Program-made: the position numbers and the translations under genes
The notes under the pieces: model-generated
What the model saw: the letters and a program-made list of their open reading frames with translations, nothing else
What the model was told of the DNA's origin: nothing
Database searches by the model: none
NCBI GenBank assembly: GCA_023229135.1
Contig: JALNZT010000005.1
Span: 1-64,000 of the forward strand
DNA: 64,000 bases
Origin: Bacteroidales bacterium
GTDB lineage: Bacteria; Bacteroidota; Bacteroidia; Bacteroidales; F082
Reading direction: 5' to 3'
Part shown: positions 1-7,437 of the stretch, in pieces
Layout of the letters: the number at the start of each line of letters is the position of its first letter
How positions within the stretch are numbered: the first letter of the stretch is position 1

Positions 1-68
1 AAAAATTCTTTCATCTCATACCCACCATGATCCGATGCAATGGGTAGTTTTTTTTTCTCGTTTTTCAT
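1..68 (-). CDS. rpiB: Ribose-5-phosphate isomerase B, N-terminus only (cut by window edge)
   Basis: Reading the minus strand from an ATG at 66-68 gives 22 codons that include PIASDHGGYEMKEF, the N-terminal phosphate/substrate-binding signature of RpiB (usual form IASDHAGYEMKE). RpiB interconverts ribose-5-phosphate and ribulose-5-phosphate in the cytosolic pentose phosphate pathway. The gene runs off the left edge, so only the start is seen. A TATTTTTG -7 box on the minus strand (88-95) lies about 20 bp upstream. Family identity is inferred from this short but characteristic stretch. Confidence 0.75.
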   Translation of the reverse strand, partial: MKNEKKKLPIASDHGGYEMKEF

Positions 69-640
69 TGTTGATAATTATATGCAACAAAAATATTCAT
101 TTTTTGCCGGCTGAAGGTCATCTCATCTAAAATTCAAGTATTTATAAAGCCAACAATAACTTAAAAAATTTGCTATTTTATTATAAATCAACATCCTATG
201 ACTTATCAACAATTCCACCCTTGAAAAGGTGCATTAAGTGTTATTAACTTTTAATAAAATGTTGATAACTATAAAAAACCTGAAATCAAAAGTAGTTTTG
301 TTAATAAACTCCGATTTATCAGGAGTTATTCAGGCTTTATTAACAGAAAAAAAATTAGTTATTAATGGATAGTTTTTAACAATCTAAAAAATTAGTTTTT
401 TATCAGAAATATTCAAAATTTTTAAAATCAAATGTTTAGAATAGTCCCTTTTGTGAATAAGCTGTTAACAAATTGTGAATAGCATCAAAAGCAAGTATTT
501 TGTCTGTTTTTTATCAGACTTATCAACAGGCCATTTACATTATATTTTCTTTTAAAAATATTTAAATAAAGAATAATATATATAATATGCTGTTGATAAG
601 TTGAGGCAATGACGAGAATGATTGATTTATGTTAAATTTG
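69..640. other. oriC: Candidate chromosomal replication origin (oriC) with DnaA-box cluster
   Basis: This 636-bp gap between rpiB and nadA has no ORF and is very AT-rich. It holds five exact copies of TTATCAACA or its complement TGTTGATAA: 69-77 (-), 203-211 (+), 260-268 (-), 520-528 (+) and 591-599 (-). There are also near matches at 337-345 (TTATTAACA) and 452-460 (TGTGAATAA). Between the last two exact boxes, 540-590 is almost pure A/T and would suit a DNA unwinding element. TTATCAACA is one mismatch from the classical DnaA box TTATCCACA. A TAAATTTG box at 633-640 could serve nadA. dnaA itself is not visible. The origin call is inference from box number, AT content and the parS sites further along. 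Confidence 0.6.
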
Positions 641-704
641 TTGCTGCTAATGATTGCAAAATAGAGCAATTTTAGCGCGCAAGTTAATCAAATGAGTAGA
701 TATT

Positions 705-1643
705 ATGCAGCTTACAGATAAAATAAATAAACTAAGGAAAGAAAAAAACGCTATTATTTTGGCGCATTATTACCAGGTTCCGGAAATTCAGGATATTGCC
801 GATTACGTTGGCGACAGTTTGGGATTAGCACAACAGGCAGCCCAAACTAAAGCTGATATGATTGTGTTTGCAGGAGTTCATTTCATGGCCGAAACAGCCA
901 AAATACTGAATCCCGACAAGCTGGTGGTACTTCCCGACATGAATGCAGGTTGTTCGCTGGCAGCCAGTGCACCCGAAAAAGAATTCAGGGCTTTTGTGAA
1001 TAGTTATCCCGACCATAAAGTTATTTCTTACATCAATTGCACGGCAGCAGTAAAAACCATGTCGGATGTGATTTGTACTTCCGGAAATGCGGTGCAAATT
1101 GTAGAATCTTTTCCAAAAGAAACCAAACTGATTTTTGCACCCGATAAAAACTTGGGAGGATATATCAACAGTATCACCGGACGTGATATGGTGCTGTGGG
1201 ATGGCACCTGTGAAGTGCATGACATTTTATCGACAGAAGCTGTAATAAAGCTTAAAATGGAGCATCCTGATGCCAAACTTATCGCACATCCTGAATGCAA
1301 AGCCGCCCTTCTCCAGCTGGCTGATTTTGTTGGTTCAACAACCGCTTTATTGAATTTTTCGAAAAATGACTCCTCAAAAAAATATATTGTGGCAACAGAA
1401 ACCGGTATCTTGCACAAAATGCAGCAGCAGTCGCCCGACAAAACATTCTTGATTGTGCCTTCTGATGAAACCTGCAACTGCAACGATTGTCCGTATATGA
1501 AACTAAACACCCTGGAAAAGTTACTAAGTGCACTCGAAAATGGACAACCTGCCATTGAATTGCCCGAAGATGTCATTATAAAAGCCAGAAAACCAATTGA
1601 ACGCATGTTGGAAATATCAAAAAAAATGGGACTCATTAAATAA
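705..1643 (+). CDS. nadA: Quinolinate synthase NadA
   Basis: NadA condenses iminoaspartate (from aspartate) with dihydroxyacetone phosphate to quinolinate, an early step of de novo NAD synthesis in the cytosol. The 312-residue product has the expected length and the N-terminal AHYYQ.PE.QDIADYVGDSL signature. The three cysteines expected to hold the 4Fe-4S cluster are visible: Cys83 (NAGCSLA), Cys198 (HPECKA) and Cys262 in CNCNDCPYM. The ATG at 705 is the natural start because the first motif begins about 20 residues in. nadB and nadC are not in the window. The next gene follows after 9 bp, so the lipoprotein and repeat protein downstream may be cotranscribed. Confidence 0.95.
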   Translation: MQLTDKINKLRKEKNAIILAHYYQVPEIQDIADYVGDSLGLAQQAAQTKADMIVFAGVHFMAETAKILNPDKLVVLPDMNAGCSLAASAPEKEFRAFVNSYPDHKVISYINCTAAVKTMSDVICTSGNAVQIVESFPKETKLIFAPDKNLGGYINSITGRDMVLWDGTCEVHDILSTEAVIKLKMEHPDAKLIAHPECKAALLQLADFVGSTTALLNFSKNDSSKKYIVATETGILHKMQQQSPDKTFLIVPSDETCNCNDCPYMKLNTLEKLLSALENGQPAIELPEDVIIKARKPIERMLEISKKMGLIK

Positions 1644-1652
1644 CTTCAGCTA

Positions 1653-2213
1653 ATGAAAAAGCATTTTGAACCAATAAAATGGATATTAGTAATTATGGTT
1701 TTTACCCTTACTGCTTGCTCCCCTAAAACCATTTATTTTACTCAAGCCATACGCCAAAAAGTTGAAGCAGAAGGCTTAGAGCTTAAAGATGTTCAGTTTT
1801 ATAATTCGCATCCGATTACTTTGCAGCGTAACCTCAGCTACGAAGAAACCAAGATTGCCTCAGGTACCATCAGTGTTGAAAATGGAAAGTATATTGAAAT
1901 TATTCAAATAAAAAAGGAAACGCCCGGGATATGCGAAAATGCAGAACGCAATTCATTAGATATATCCTTTGAAGCGGGTGATGACCGTTTCTTGAAATTT
2001 GTGTTAAATGGGAGAATGCATTACCAAATTTCGGCCATTGAGTGGCGAGATCGTATGGGTAAAGTCAATTATGACACACTTACTTATTATATCAAGCCCG
2101 GTGGCGAAAAGGCAATGCTTAAAGTGAAAAATGACAAGATTTTTAATCTTGATAAAAAAGAACGTGTAGCATCAGGCCGAAAAGTGATGCCTACAAATAA
2201 TGATCAAAGATGA
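1653..2213 (+). CDS. Hypothetical lipoprotein
   Basis: A 186-residue protein of unknown function. The N-terminus has a basic start, a hydrophobic stretch (WILVIMVFTLTA) and a lipobox ending at Cys22 (LTACS), so it is probably a lipoprotein processed by signal peptidase II. The rest is a hydrophilic alpha/beta sequence without a motif I recognise. It begins 9 bp after nadA, and its stop overlaps the start of the next gene (ATGA at 2210-2213). That points to translational coupling with the MORN-type repeat protein. Confidence 0.75.
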   Translation: MKKHFEPIKWILVIMVFTLTACSPKTIYFTQAIRQKVEAEGLELKDVQFYNSHPITLQRNLSYEETKIASGTISVENGKYIEIIQIKKETPGICENAERNSLDISFEAGDDRFLKFVLNGRMHYQISAIEWRDRMGKVNYDTLTYYIKPGGEKAMLKVKNDKIFNLDKKERVASGRKVMPTNNDQR

Positions 2214-3727
2214 GGTTTCAGCTTATCATCGTCCTGTTTTGGTGTGGTGTCTTCAATTATTCACTTGCCCAGCAAGCTGATTCGCTCACGGTTTTTTATC
2301 ATCCCAATGGTGAAAAATCCAGCGAGGGACGACTATTCAATGGAAAACCTGATGGTTATTGGCGTACTTTTTATGAAAATGGTCAGCTCAAATCAGAAGG
2401 TAACAGACAAAATTTTGAACTCGATAGCATCTGGAAATTTTATGACGAAAACGGCCAGCTCAGTCTTCAAATTGAATACGAAAACGGTAAAAAATCTGGT
2501 CAGCGTATCACTTATCTCAGCAATGAAGTTTTAGTAGAACGCTTTGAAAATGATATCAAAACCGGCCTTACCGAACGTTTTGATACCACCGGAAGAATTT
2601 TACAAAGCATTCCTTTTGAGCTGGGACTCGAAAATGGTATTGCACGACTTTTCGATACCACCGGAAATATTATCGAACTGATCACCTATCAAAAAGGATT
2701 TATTGTAGATCGCGAACGTATTAACGGCTACGACAGCGACAAACGCAAACACGGTCGCTGGAAATGGTTTTATGAAGACGGACTTTTAAAGACCGAAGGC
2801 GTGTATAAACATGGACTAAAAAATGGTTTTTTCAAAGAATTTGACCGCAGCGGAAACCTTAAAAGCATTGTAAAATATATTGATGGCGTATTTCAGGAAG
2901 AGGCTGCCGAACTGGCTTTGTTAGATAGGAAACGTGATTATTATCCAAGTGGAAAAGTAAAAGTAGAAGCCACTTATCGCAATGGCGTGCCAGAAGGCAT
3001 ACGGCGTGAATTTGATGAAGAAGGCAATGTTGAAAAAGCTTTTACCTTTAAAAATGGTAAGTTAGTGGCCGAAGGAATAATTGCTGCAAACGGCCAGCGC
3101 CAAGGTTTCTGGAAATATTATTATCCCAATGGCAGCTTAAAATCCCAAGGAAATTTCGTAGATGACACCCGTAGCGGCGAATGGGAATTTTATCATCTAA
3201 ATGGCGTGTTGGAGCAAAAAGGGAGCTACAACAAAAATGGTCAGCCCGATGGCTTGTGGAAATGGTATTATAATGATGGTAAGCTGCTGCGCGAAGAAAA
3301 TTATCGAAATGGCCTGCTCGATGGCTTGCTCACCGAGTATAGTCCAAAAGGAAAAATCATTGTCCAAGGTGATTATATCGACGGCCTGGAAGAAGATTTT
3401 TGGATATATGAAACCGGTGATATGCGCATGGAAGGCAATTATGTGAGCGGCATGCGCAACGGCAACTGGAAATACATATACAGCAGTGGCCAGCTTGCTT
3501 TTATGGGTCGATTTGTGGACGACAACCCTAATGGAACACATATTTTTTATTATCCCGATGGTTCAATTCGCGAAAGTGGAAATTATGTGATGGGGCGTAA
3601 AAACGGCGATTGGAAACGCTATCTCGAAGATGGCAGCCTGGTTATTGTGATTACCTATTCCAATGGTATAGAGCGCAAATACGACGGCATAAGCATCTCT
3701 GAAGAAGATGTGATAATGCCTGAATAA
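2210..3727 (+). CDS. Secreted MORN-variant repeat protein (YwqK-like)
   Basis: A 505-residue protein with an N-terminal signal peptide (about residues 1-20, ending SLAQ). The body is built almost entirely of tandem 22-24-residue repeats with the pattern NGxxxGxWKxYYxNGxLxxEGxY, at least a dozen copies. This is the MORN-variant repeat of the family often annotated as toxin-antitoxin system YwqK family antitoxin. The repeats make beta-hairpin stacks, and proteins of this type in Bacteroidota are generally exported with unknown ligands. The antitoxin label has no support here because no toxin gene is adjacent. The start ATG overlaps the stop of the preceding lipoprotein gene by 4 bp. The repeated DNA also creates long non-coding ORFs in other frames. 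Confidence 0.85.
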   Translation: MRFQLIIVLFWCGVFNYSLAQQADSLTVFYHPNGEKSSEGRLFNGKPDGYWRTFYENGQLKSEGNRQNFELDSIWKFYDENGQLSLQIEYENGKKSGQRITYLSNEVLVERFENDIKTGLTERFDTTGRILQSIPFELGLENGIARLFDTTGNIIELITYQKGFIVDRERINGYDSDKRKHGRWKWFYEDGLLKTEGVYKHGLKNGFFKEFDRSGNLKSIVKYIDGVFQEEAAELALLDRKRDYYPSGKVKVEATYRNGVPEGIRREFDEEGNVEKAFTFKNGKLVAEGIIAANGQRQGFWKYYYPNGSLKSQGNFVDDTRSGEWEFYHLNGVLEQKGSYNKNGQPDGLWKWYYNDGKLLREENYRNGLLDGLLTEYSPKGKIIVQGDYIDGLEEDFWIYETGDMRMEGNYVSGMRNGNWKYIYSSGQLAFMGRFVDDNPNGTHIFYYPDGSIRESGNYVMGRKNGDWKRYLEDGSLVIVITYSNGIERKYDGISISEEDVIMPE

Positions 3728-3785
3728 AGCTAGACATAGAAAAAATGTTTAGTAGCTTAGGAGGCTTTCTTTCAATCTTATTAAC

Positions 3786-3793
3786 TACTTTTG
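3786..3793 (+). promoter_or_regulatory. Bacteroidota -7 promoter element
   Basis: TACTTTTG matches the TAnnTTTG -7 consensus of Bacteroidota sigma-A promoters and sits 35 bp upstream of the lipoprotein start at 3829. No clear -33 TTG is seen at the usual 19-21 bp spacing, so the call rests on the -7 box and its position. Confidence 0.5.
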
Positions 3794-3828
3794 TTGGCAC
3801 AAAACCCATAACCTAAAAGAGAAATTGA

Positions 3829-4413
3829 ATGAAAAAAATCATGTTATTTGGCATTATTGCCTTGCTATTTTCGGCATGCACGAATACCGGAAAATCACCT
3901 GCAGAAACTACCTTAGTTGCAGAAAAATCTGATGAACCAATACTGATTACTGTTGGTAGTTTTGAATCCAAAGCAGCCGAATTAGTTGGTGAAACAGTAA
4001 CTATCAGAGGCACTGCCGATCATATTTGTAAGCACGACGGCAAAAAACTTTTTCTGATTGACACCGAAGAAGAAGGCCGCGTAAAAATCACTTCAGGCGA
4101 AGGTGTTCCGGCTTTTAATTCAGATTATGAAGGCTATGATTTTGTGGTTACAGGTTATGTTGACGAAATGATTGTTGACGATGAATACCTACGCGAATGG
4201 GAAGAAGAAGTGATCGAAGGTATCGACGAAACCCGTCATTTAGGCGGAGGTAAGCCTATGACAGAGCAGGAAAGAGCTGCCGGCGTACACCTGGATGATC
4301 CGGCAATGGAGCAAATTGCGGCTTACCGCGAAGAAATGAAAGAACTGGGCGTAGATAAACTCTCATTTTATTCTATCGAGTGTACTTCGTTTGAGGTAAT
4401 CGACGACGAATAG
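3829..4413 (+). CDS. Lipoprotein with OB-fold-like domain
   Basis: A 194-residue protein with a typical lipoprotein signal (FGIIALLFSAC, lipobox Cys17). The segment around residues 40-110 (VGETVTIRGTADHICKHDGKKLFLID, then VVTGYVDEM) resembles the small exported OB-fold/tRNA_anti-like domains seen in Bacteroidota lipoproteins. The C-terminal third is acidic. It lies 33 bp before the PepSY-TM gene and probably shares its transcript. Such OB-fold lipoproteins are often found beside PepSY membrane proteins, which hints at a role in envelope redox or metal chemistry. That link is inference. Confidence 0.7.
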   Translation: MKKIMLFGIIALLFSACTNTGKSPAETTLVAEKSDEPILITVGSFESKAAELVGETVTIRGTADHICKHDGKKLFLIDTEEEGRVKITSGEGVPAFNSDYEGYDFVVTGYVDEMIVDDEYLREWEEEVIEGIDETRHLGGGKPMTEQERAAGVHLDDPAMEQIAAYREEMKELGVDKLSFYSIECTSFEVIDDE

Positions 4414-4446
4414 CAGTAGTTTTAATCGTATTAAAATTTAGTTTCC

Positions 4447-5001
4447 ATGGCTTTTAAATGGAGAAAATGGAACAGGGCAATACACCGTGATTTCGGGTAT
4501 TTGTTTTTTGGTATGACGATAATTTACGCCCTTTCGGGTATTGCCATCAACCACCGCAACGACTGGAACCCGAATTATGTCATCATTTCTGAGGAAATAA
4601 AAGAACAAGCTGTTTCAGCCAAACTCAGCAAAGCTGAAGTACTTCAACTACTTGAAAAATATGGTGTTGCCGATGAATATAGAAAACACTACTATCCTTA
4701 TCCGGATTATCTCAAAGTATTTTTGAATGGCGGCATAGCCGTATTGGATCAGGAAACGGGTGAAGGTTCTATTGATATCACGCGCAAGCGTTTGATGTTT
4801 CGCGAAATGAATTACCTGCACTATAATCCGTCACGCGCTTGGACCTGGTTCTCAGATATTTTTGCTGCGGCGCTGGTATTAATCGCCTTGAGCGGAATAT
4901 TAATCCCACGCGGTGCCGATGGAATCGGTGCGCGTGGTGCCTGGCTTACGCTGCTTGGAGTAGTTGTGCCGCTTATTTTTGTCATCTATTATCTCTACTA
5001 A
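4447..5001 (+). CDS. PepSY-associated membrane helix protein
   Basis: A 184-residue inner-membrane protein. The N-terminus KWRKWNRAIHRDFGYLFFGM followed by a hydrophobic helix and SGIAINHR is typical of PepSY-associated TM proteins. A soluble PepSY-like part follows (about residues 45-115: KLSKAEVLQLLEKYGV, then a strand-rich stretch). Two further membrane helices close the protein (about 130-150 and 163-183). Relatives sit next to iron/heme or cytochrome functions, but nothing adjacent here proves a substrate. The next small gene starts 2 bp after its stop, so the two are likely cotranslated. Confidence 0.8.
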   Translation: MAFKWRKWNRAIHRDFGYLFFGMTIIYALSGIAINHRNDWNPNYVIISEEIKEQAVSAKLSKAEVLQLLEKYGVADEYRKHYYPYPDYLKVFLNGGIAVLDQETGEGSIDITRKRLMFREMNYLHYNPSRAWTWFSDIFAAALVLIALSGILIPRGADGIGARGAWLTLLGVVVPLIFVIYYLY

Positions 5002-5003
5002 TT

Positions 5004-5171
5004 ATGACCGGACTTTGGATAGCATTGGCGTTTTTTGCCTGGTATTTATTTGCACTGATAATTTCTGAGCAGTATCATAAGCAATCAAGAATCAACAAAC
5101 AGTGGCTATTTTTTATCTCATTTATGTTCAGTCCGTTGGCCGGGATTATCGTATCTTTGTTACGTAAATAG
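5004..5171 (+). CDS. Small membrane protein (55 aa)
   Basis: An ATG at 5004, 2 bp after the PepSY-TM stop, opens a 55-codon frame ending at 5171. The product has two hydrophobic segments (LWIALAFFAWYLFALII and LFFISFMFSPLAGIIVSLL) separated by a short basic loop (QYHKQSRINKQ). This is the pattern of a two-helix inner-membrane protein. The tight spacing to the gene before it suggests it is an accessory of the PepSY protein. No family is recognised. The same frame extends upstream to 4839 inside the PepSY gene, but that part is only a shadow. Confidence 0.6.
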   Translation: MTGLWIALAFFAWYLFALIISEQYHKQSRINKQWLFFISFMFSPLAGIIVSLLRK

Positions 5172-5176
5172 TTTTT

Positions 5177-5214
5177 GTTGAATATGCCAACAGGATTTGT
5201 CTGGCAAATTCAAC
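5177..5214. promoter_or_regulatory. 13-bp inverted repeat upstream of orphan histidine kinase
   Basis: The arms GTTGAATATGCCA (5177-5189) and TGGCAAATTCAAC (5202-5214) match at 12 of 13 positions around a 12-nt loop. The element sits 32 bp before the kinase start at 5246. It has no T-tract, so it is more likely an operator or an mRNA leader structure than a terminator. Confidence 0.5.
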
Positions 5215-5245
5215 GTTAGAAAGACGAACGATTAAAGAACAAAAG

Positions 5246-6394
5246 ATGCCATTAAAAAAGATAGAGACTTATTTTGCTCCTGCCGAAAGAGCGGATCAAG
5301 CTTTAGTTGAACATGATTATAAACTATTCACAGGTTTTAGTAAAGTTAATGAACTGATAAACGCCCTCCCTTTAATTGCGGCTGTTTTGAACGAGCAACG
5401 GCAGATTGTCTATGGCAATAAACCCTTGCTCGAAGCGATGGGTTTTAGTAAATTTGAAGATGTACTTGGTCTGCGGCCAGGCGAGCTGATTAATTGCATC
5501 CATGCTAATGAAATGCCTGGTGGATGTGGTACTTCCGAATCGTGCAGGGTTTGTGGTGCTGTAATCAGCATTCAGGACTGCCTCAACAGCAACAATAAAA
5601 TTGTAAATGAATGCCGCATCACAGCCTGGCAAGGTAATAAGACTATTTCGTATGAGTTTGAGGTAACAGTTTCGCCTTTTCAGTATGAAAAACAGCGTTT
5701 TGTAGTGCTTTCTTTTGAGGATATCAGCAATGAAAAGCGCCGTCAGGTTCTCGAGCGTTTATTTTTTCATGATATTATTAACACAGCAGGCGGCCTTAGG
5801 GGTTTTATTCAATTTTTGGAAGAAACAGATGATCCGGCAGAGCAAAAAGAATATACAAAAGTTGCTGCCCGACTCAGCGAGACACTAATTGAAGAAATTC
5901 TTTCGCAACGCGGATTGTTAGCTGCTGAAAGGGGTGATTTAGTTGTAAATTTTGCAGAAGTAGATATCTTAAATTTGATAAAAGAGGTCATTCAGCAAAT
6001 TCAACACCATAAGGTGAGTGAAGACAGGCAGATCATCAAAGCCAGCACAAGTCATGGAATTAGAATTACAACAGATGCTGTACTACTAAAACGCGTGTTG
6101 GTCAACCTGCTGAAAAACGCTGTAGAAGCATCGCTGAAAGGCATGGAAATCATCATCGGGGTGAAAGATGATCATCCTGATGGTATAGAAATTTGGGTAA
6201 AAAACGAAACGCTGATACCCAAAGACATTCAGCTTCAGATTTTTCAGCGTTCTTTTTCTACCAAAGATGAAACAAGAGGAACAGGAACTTACAGCATAAA
6301 AATGTTTACCGAACAGTATCTGAATGGCAAAGTCTCATTCGTATCCAACGAAAAAGAAAGGACTGTGTTTAGCGTTTTCCTGCCGAAAAATTAG
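5246..6394 (+). CDS. Orphan PAS sensor histidine kinase with cysteine cluster
   Basis: A 382-residue cytosolic histidine kinase without membrane segments. Residues about 35-155 form a PAS domain (PLIAAVLNEQRQIVYGN). It contains a conspicuous Cys/His cluster: CIHANEMPGGCGTSESCRVCG, with four Cys and one His within 21 residues. This could bind a metal or Fe-S cluster or act as a thiol switch. The H box FFHDIINTAGGL gives phospho-acceptor His175. The ATPase domain has an N box (LLKNAVEA) and the FSTK and GTGTYSIK boxes, but the usual G1 DxGxG is replaced by VKNET. This replacement is typical of this HDxxN-type subfamily. No response regulator is adjacent, so the partner is unknown. Confidence 0.85.
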   Translation: MPLKKIETYFAPAERADQALVEHDYKLFTGFSKVNELINALPLIAAVLNEQRQIVYGNKPLLEAMGFSKFEDVLGLRPGELINCIHANEMPGGCGTSESCRVCGAVISIQDCLNSNNKIVNECRITAWQGNKTISYEFEVTVSPFQYEKQRFVVLSFEDISNEKRRQVLERLFFHDIINTAGGLRGFIQFLEETDDPAEQKEYTKVAARLSETLIEEILSQRGLLAAERGDLVVNFAEVDILNLIKEVIQQIQHHKVSEDRQIIKASTSHGIRITTDAVLLKRVLVNLLKNAVEASLKGMEIIIGVKDDHPDGIEIWVKNETLIPKDIQLQIFQRSFSTKDETRGTGTYSIKMFTEQYLNGKVSFVSNEKERTVFSVFLPKN

Positions 6395-7375
6395 TTACAT
6401 CCCCAATATATAGGCAAAGATAAGCGGTGCGACAATGGTTGCATCCGACTCAATGATATATTTAGGTGTGTTGATATCAAGCTTTCCCCAGGTAATTTTT
6501 TCGTTGGGAACCGCACCAGAATAGCTGCCATAGCTGGTTGTTGAGTCAGAAATCTGACAGAAATAAGCCCAGAACGGAACATCAGTCCATTCTAAATCCT
6601 GATACATCATTGGCACTACGCAAATCGGAAAATCGCCTGCTATCCCGCCACCAATCTGGAAAAATCCAACACCTTTTCCGCCCGAATTATGGCGATACCA
6701 ATCCGTAAGCCAGATCATATAGTCAATACCACTTTTCATGGTCGTTGAGGTCAGTTCACCCTTGATGCAGTAGGAAGCGAAAATATTTCCCATTGTAGAA
6801 TCTTCCCAGCCGGGGACAACAATCGCCAGGTTTTTTTCGGCGGCGGCCAGCATCCACGAGTTTTTTGGATCAATTTCGTAATACTGTTCCAAAACGCCCG
6901 AAAGCAGCATTTTATACATATATTCGTGTGGAAAATAGCGTTCTCCTTTACTTTCGGCATCTTTCCAGATTTTAACGATATGTTGTTGCAAACGCCTGAA
7001 AGCTTCCTCTTCGGGGATGCAGGTATCGGTAACGCGGTTGTAGTGGTTTTCCAGTAAATCCCACTCGTCCTGCGGACTCAAATCACGGTAATTCGGGACA
7101 CGTTTGTAATGACTGTGCGCCACCAGATTCATCAAATCTTCTTCTAAGTTGGCCCCTGTGCAAGAAATAATATGCACCTTGTCCTGACGAATCATCTCGG
7201 CCAAACTCACGCCCAGTTCTGCTGTACTCATGGCACCGGCCAGCGTAACCATCATTTTGCCACCGGCATCAATATGGGTTTCGTAACCTTTGGCAGCATC
7301 CACCAGCGCGGCGGCATTAAAATGGCGGTAGTTGTGCGTGATAAAATTGCTTATCGGACCTTTATTAGCTGACAT
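6395..7375 (-). CDS. Deoxyhypusine-synthase-like protein
   Basis: A 326-residue member of the deoxyhypusine synthase (DHS) superfamily, which transfers the aminobutyl group of spermidine in an NAD-dependent reaction. Motifs seen are the NAD-contacting SCTGANLEEDL and GGGI segments and the C-terminal SGAVPNEKITWGKLD. In that last motif Lys298 matches the catalytic enzyme-imine lysine of DHS (WGKI). Bacteria lack the eIF5A substrate, so the acceptor is probably another amine; homospermidine-type or related polyamine chemistry is the usual suggestion for bacterial homologs. It lies 62 bp downstream of cysN on the same strand and may end that transcript. No polyamine gene is nearby. Confidence 0.8.
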   Translation of the reverse strand: MSANKGPISNFITHNYRHFNAAALVDAAKGYETHIDAGGKMMVTLAGAMSTAELGVSLAEMIRQDKVHIISCTGANLEEDLMNLVAHSHYKRVPNYRDLSPQDEWDLLENHYNRVTDTCIPEEEAFRRLQQHIVKIWKDAESKGERYFPHEYMYKMLLSGVLEQYYEIDPKNSWMLAAAEKNLAIVVPGWEDSTMGNIFASYCIKGELTSTTMKSGIDYMIWLTDWYRHNSGGKGVGFFQIGGGIAGDFPICVVPMMYQDLEWTDVPFWAYFCQISDSTTSYGSYSGAVPNEKITWGKLDINTPKYIIESDATIVAPLIFAYILGM

Positions 7376-7437
7376 ATTTTAAAATTTTAAATGTTTGTAA
7401 TTACAAAAATACGCTAAAAAGCTGCTAGAGCTTTGAG

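Noticed and set aside
3197..3541. 114-codon open frame on the minus strand
   Set aside because: It is antisense to the MORN-repeat gene, whose repeated DNA keeps other frames open.
2210..3727. Antitoxin function for the MORN-type protein
   Set aside because: The YwqK antitoxin label is an annotation habit; there is no toxin gene and the protein has an export signal.
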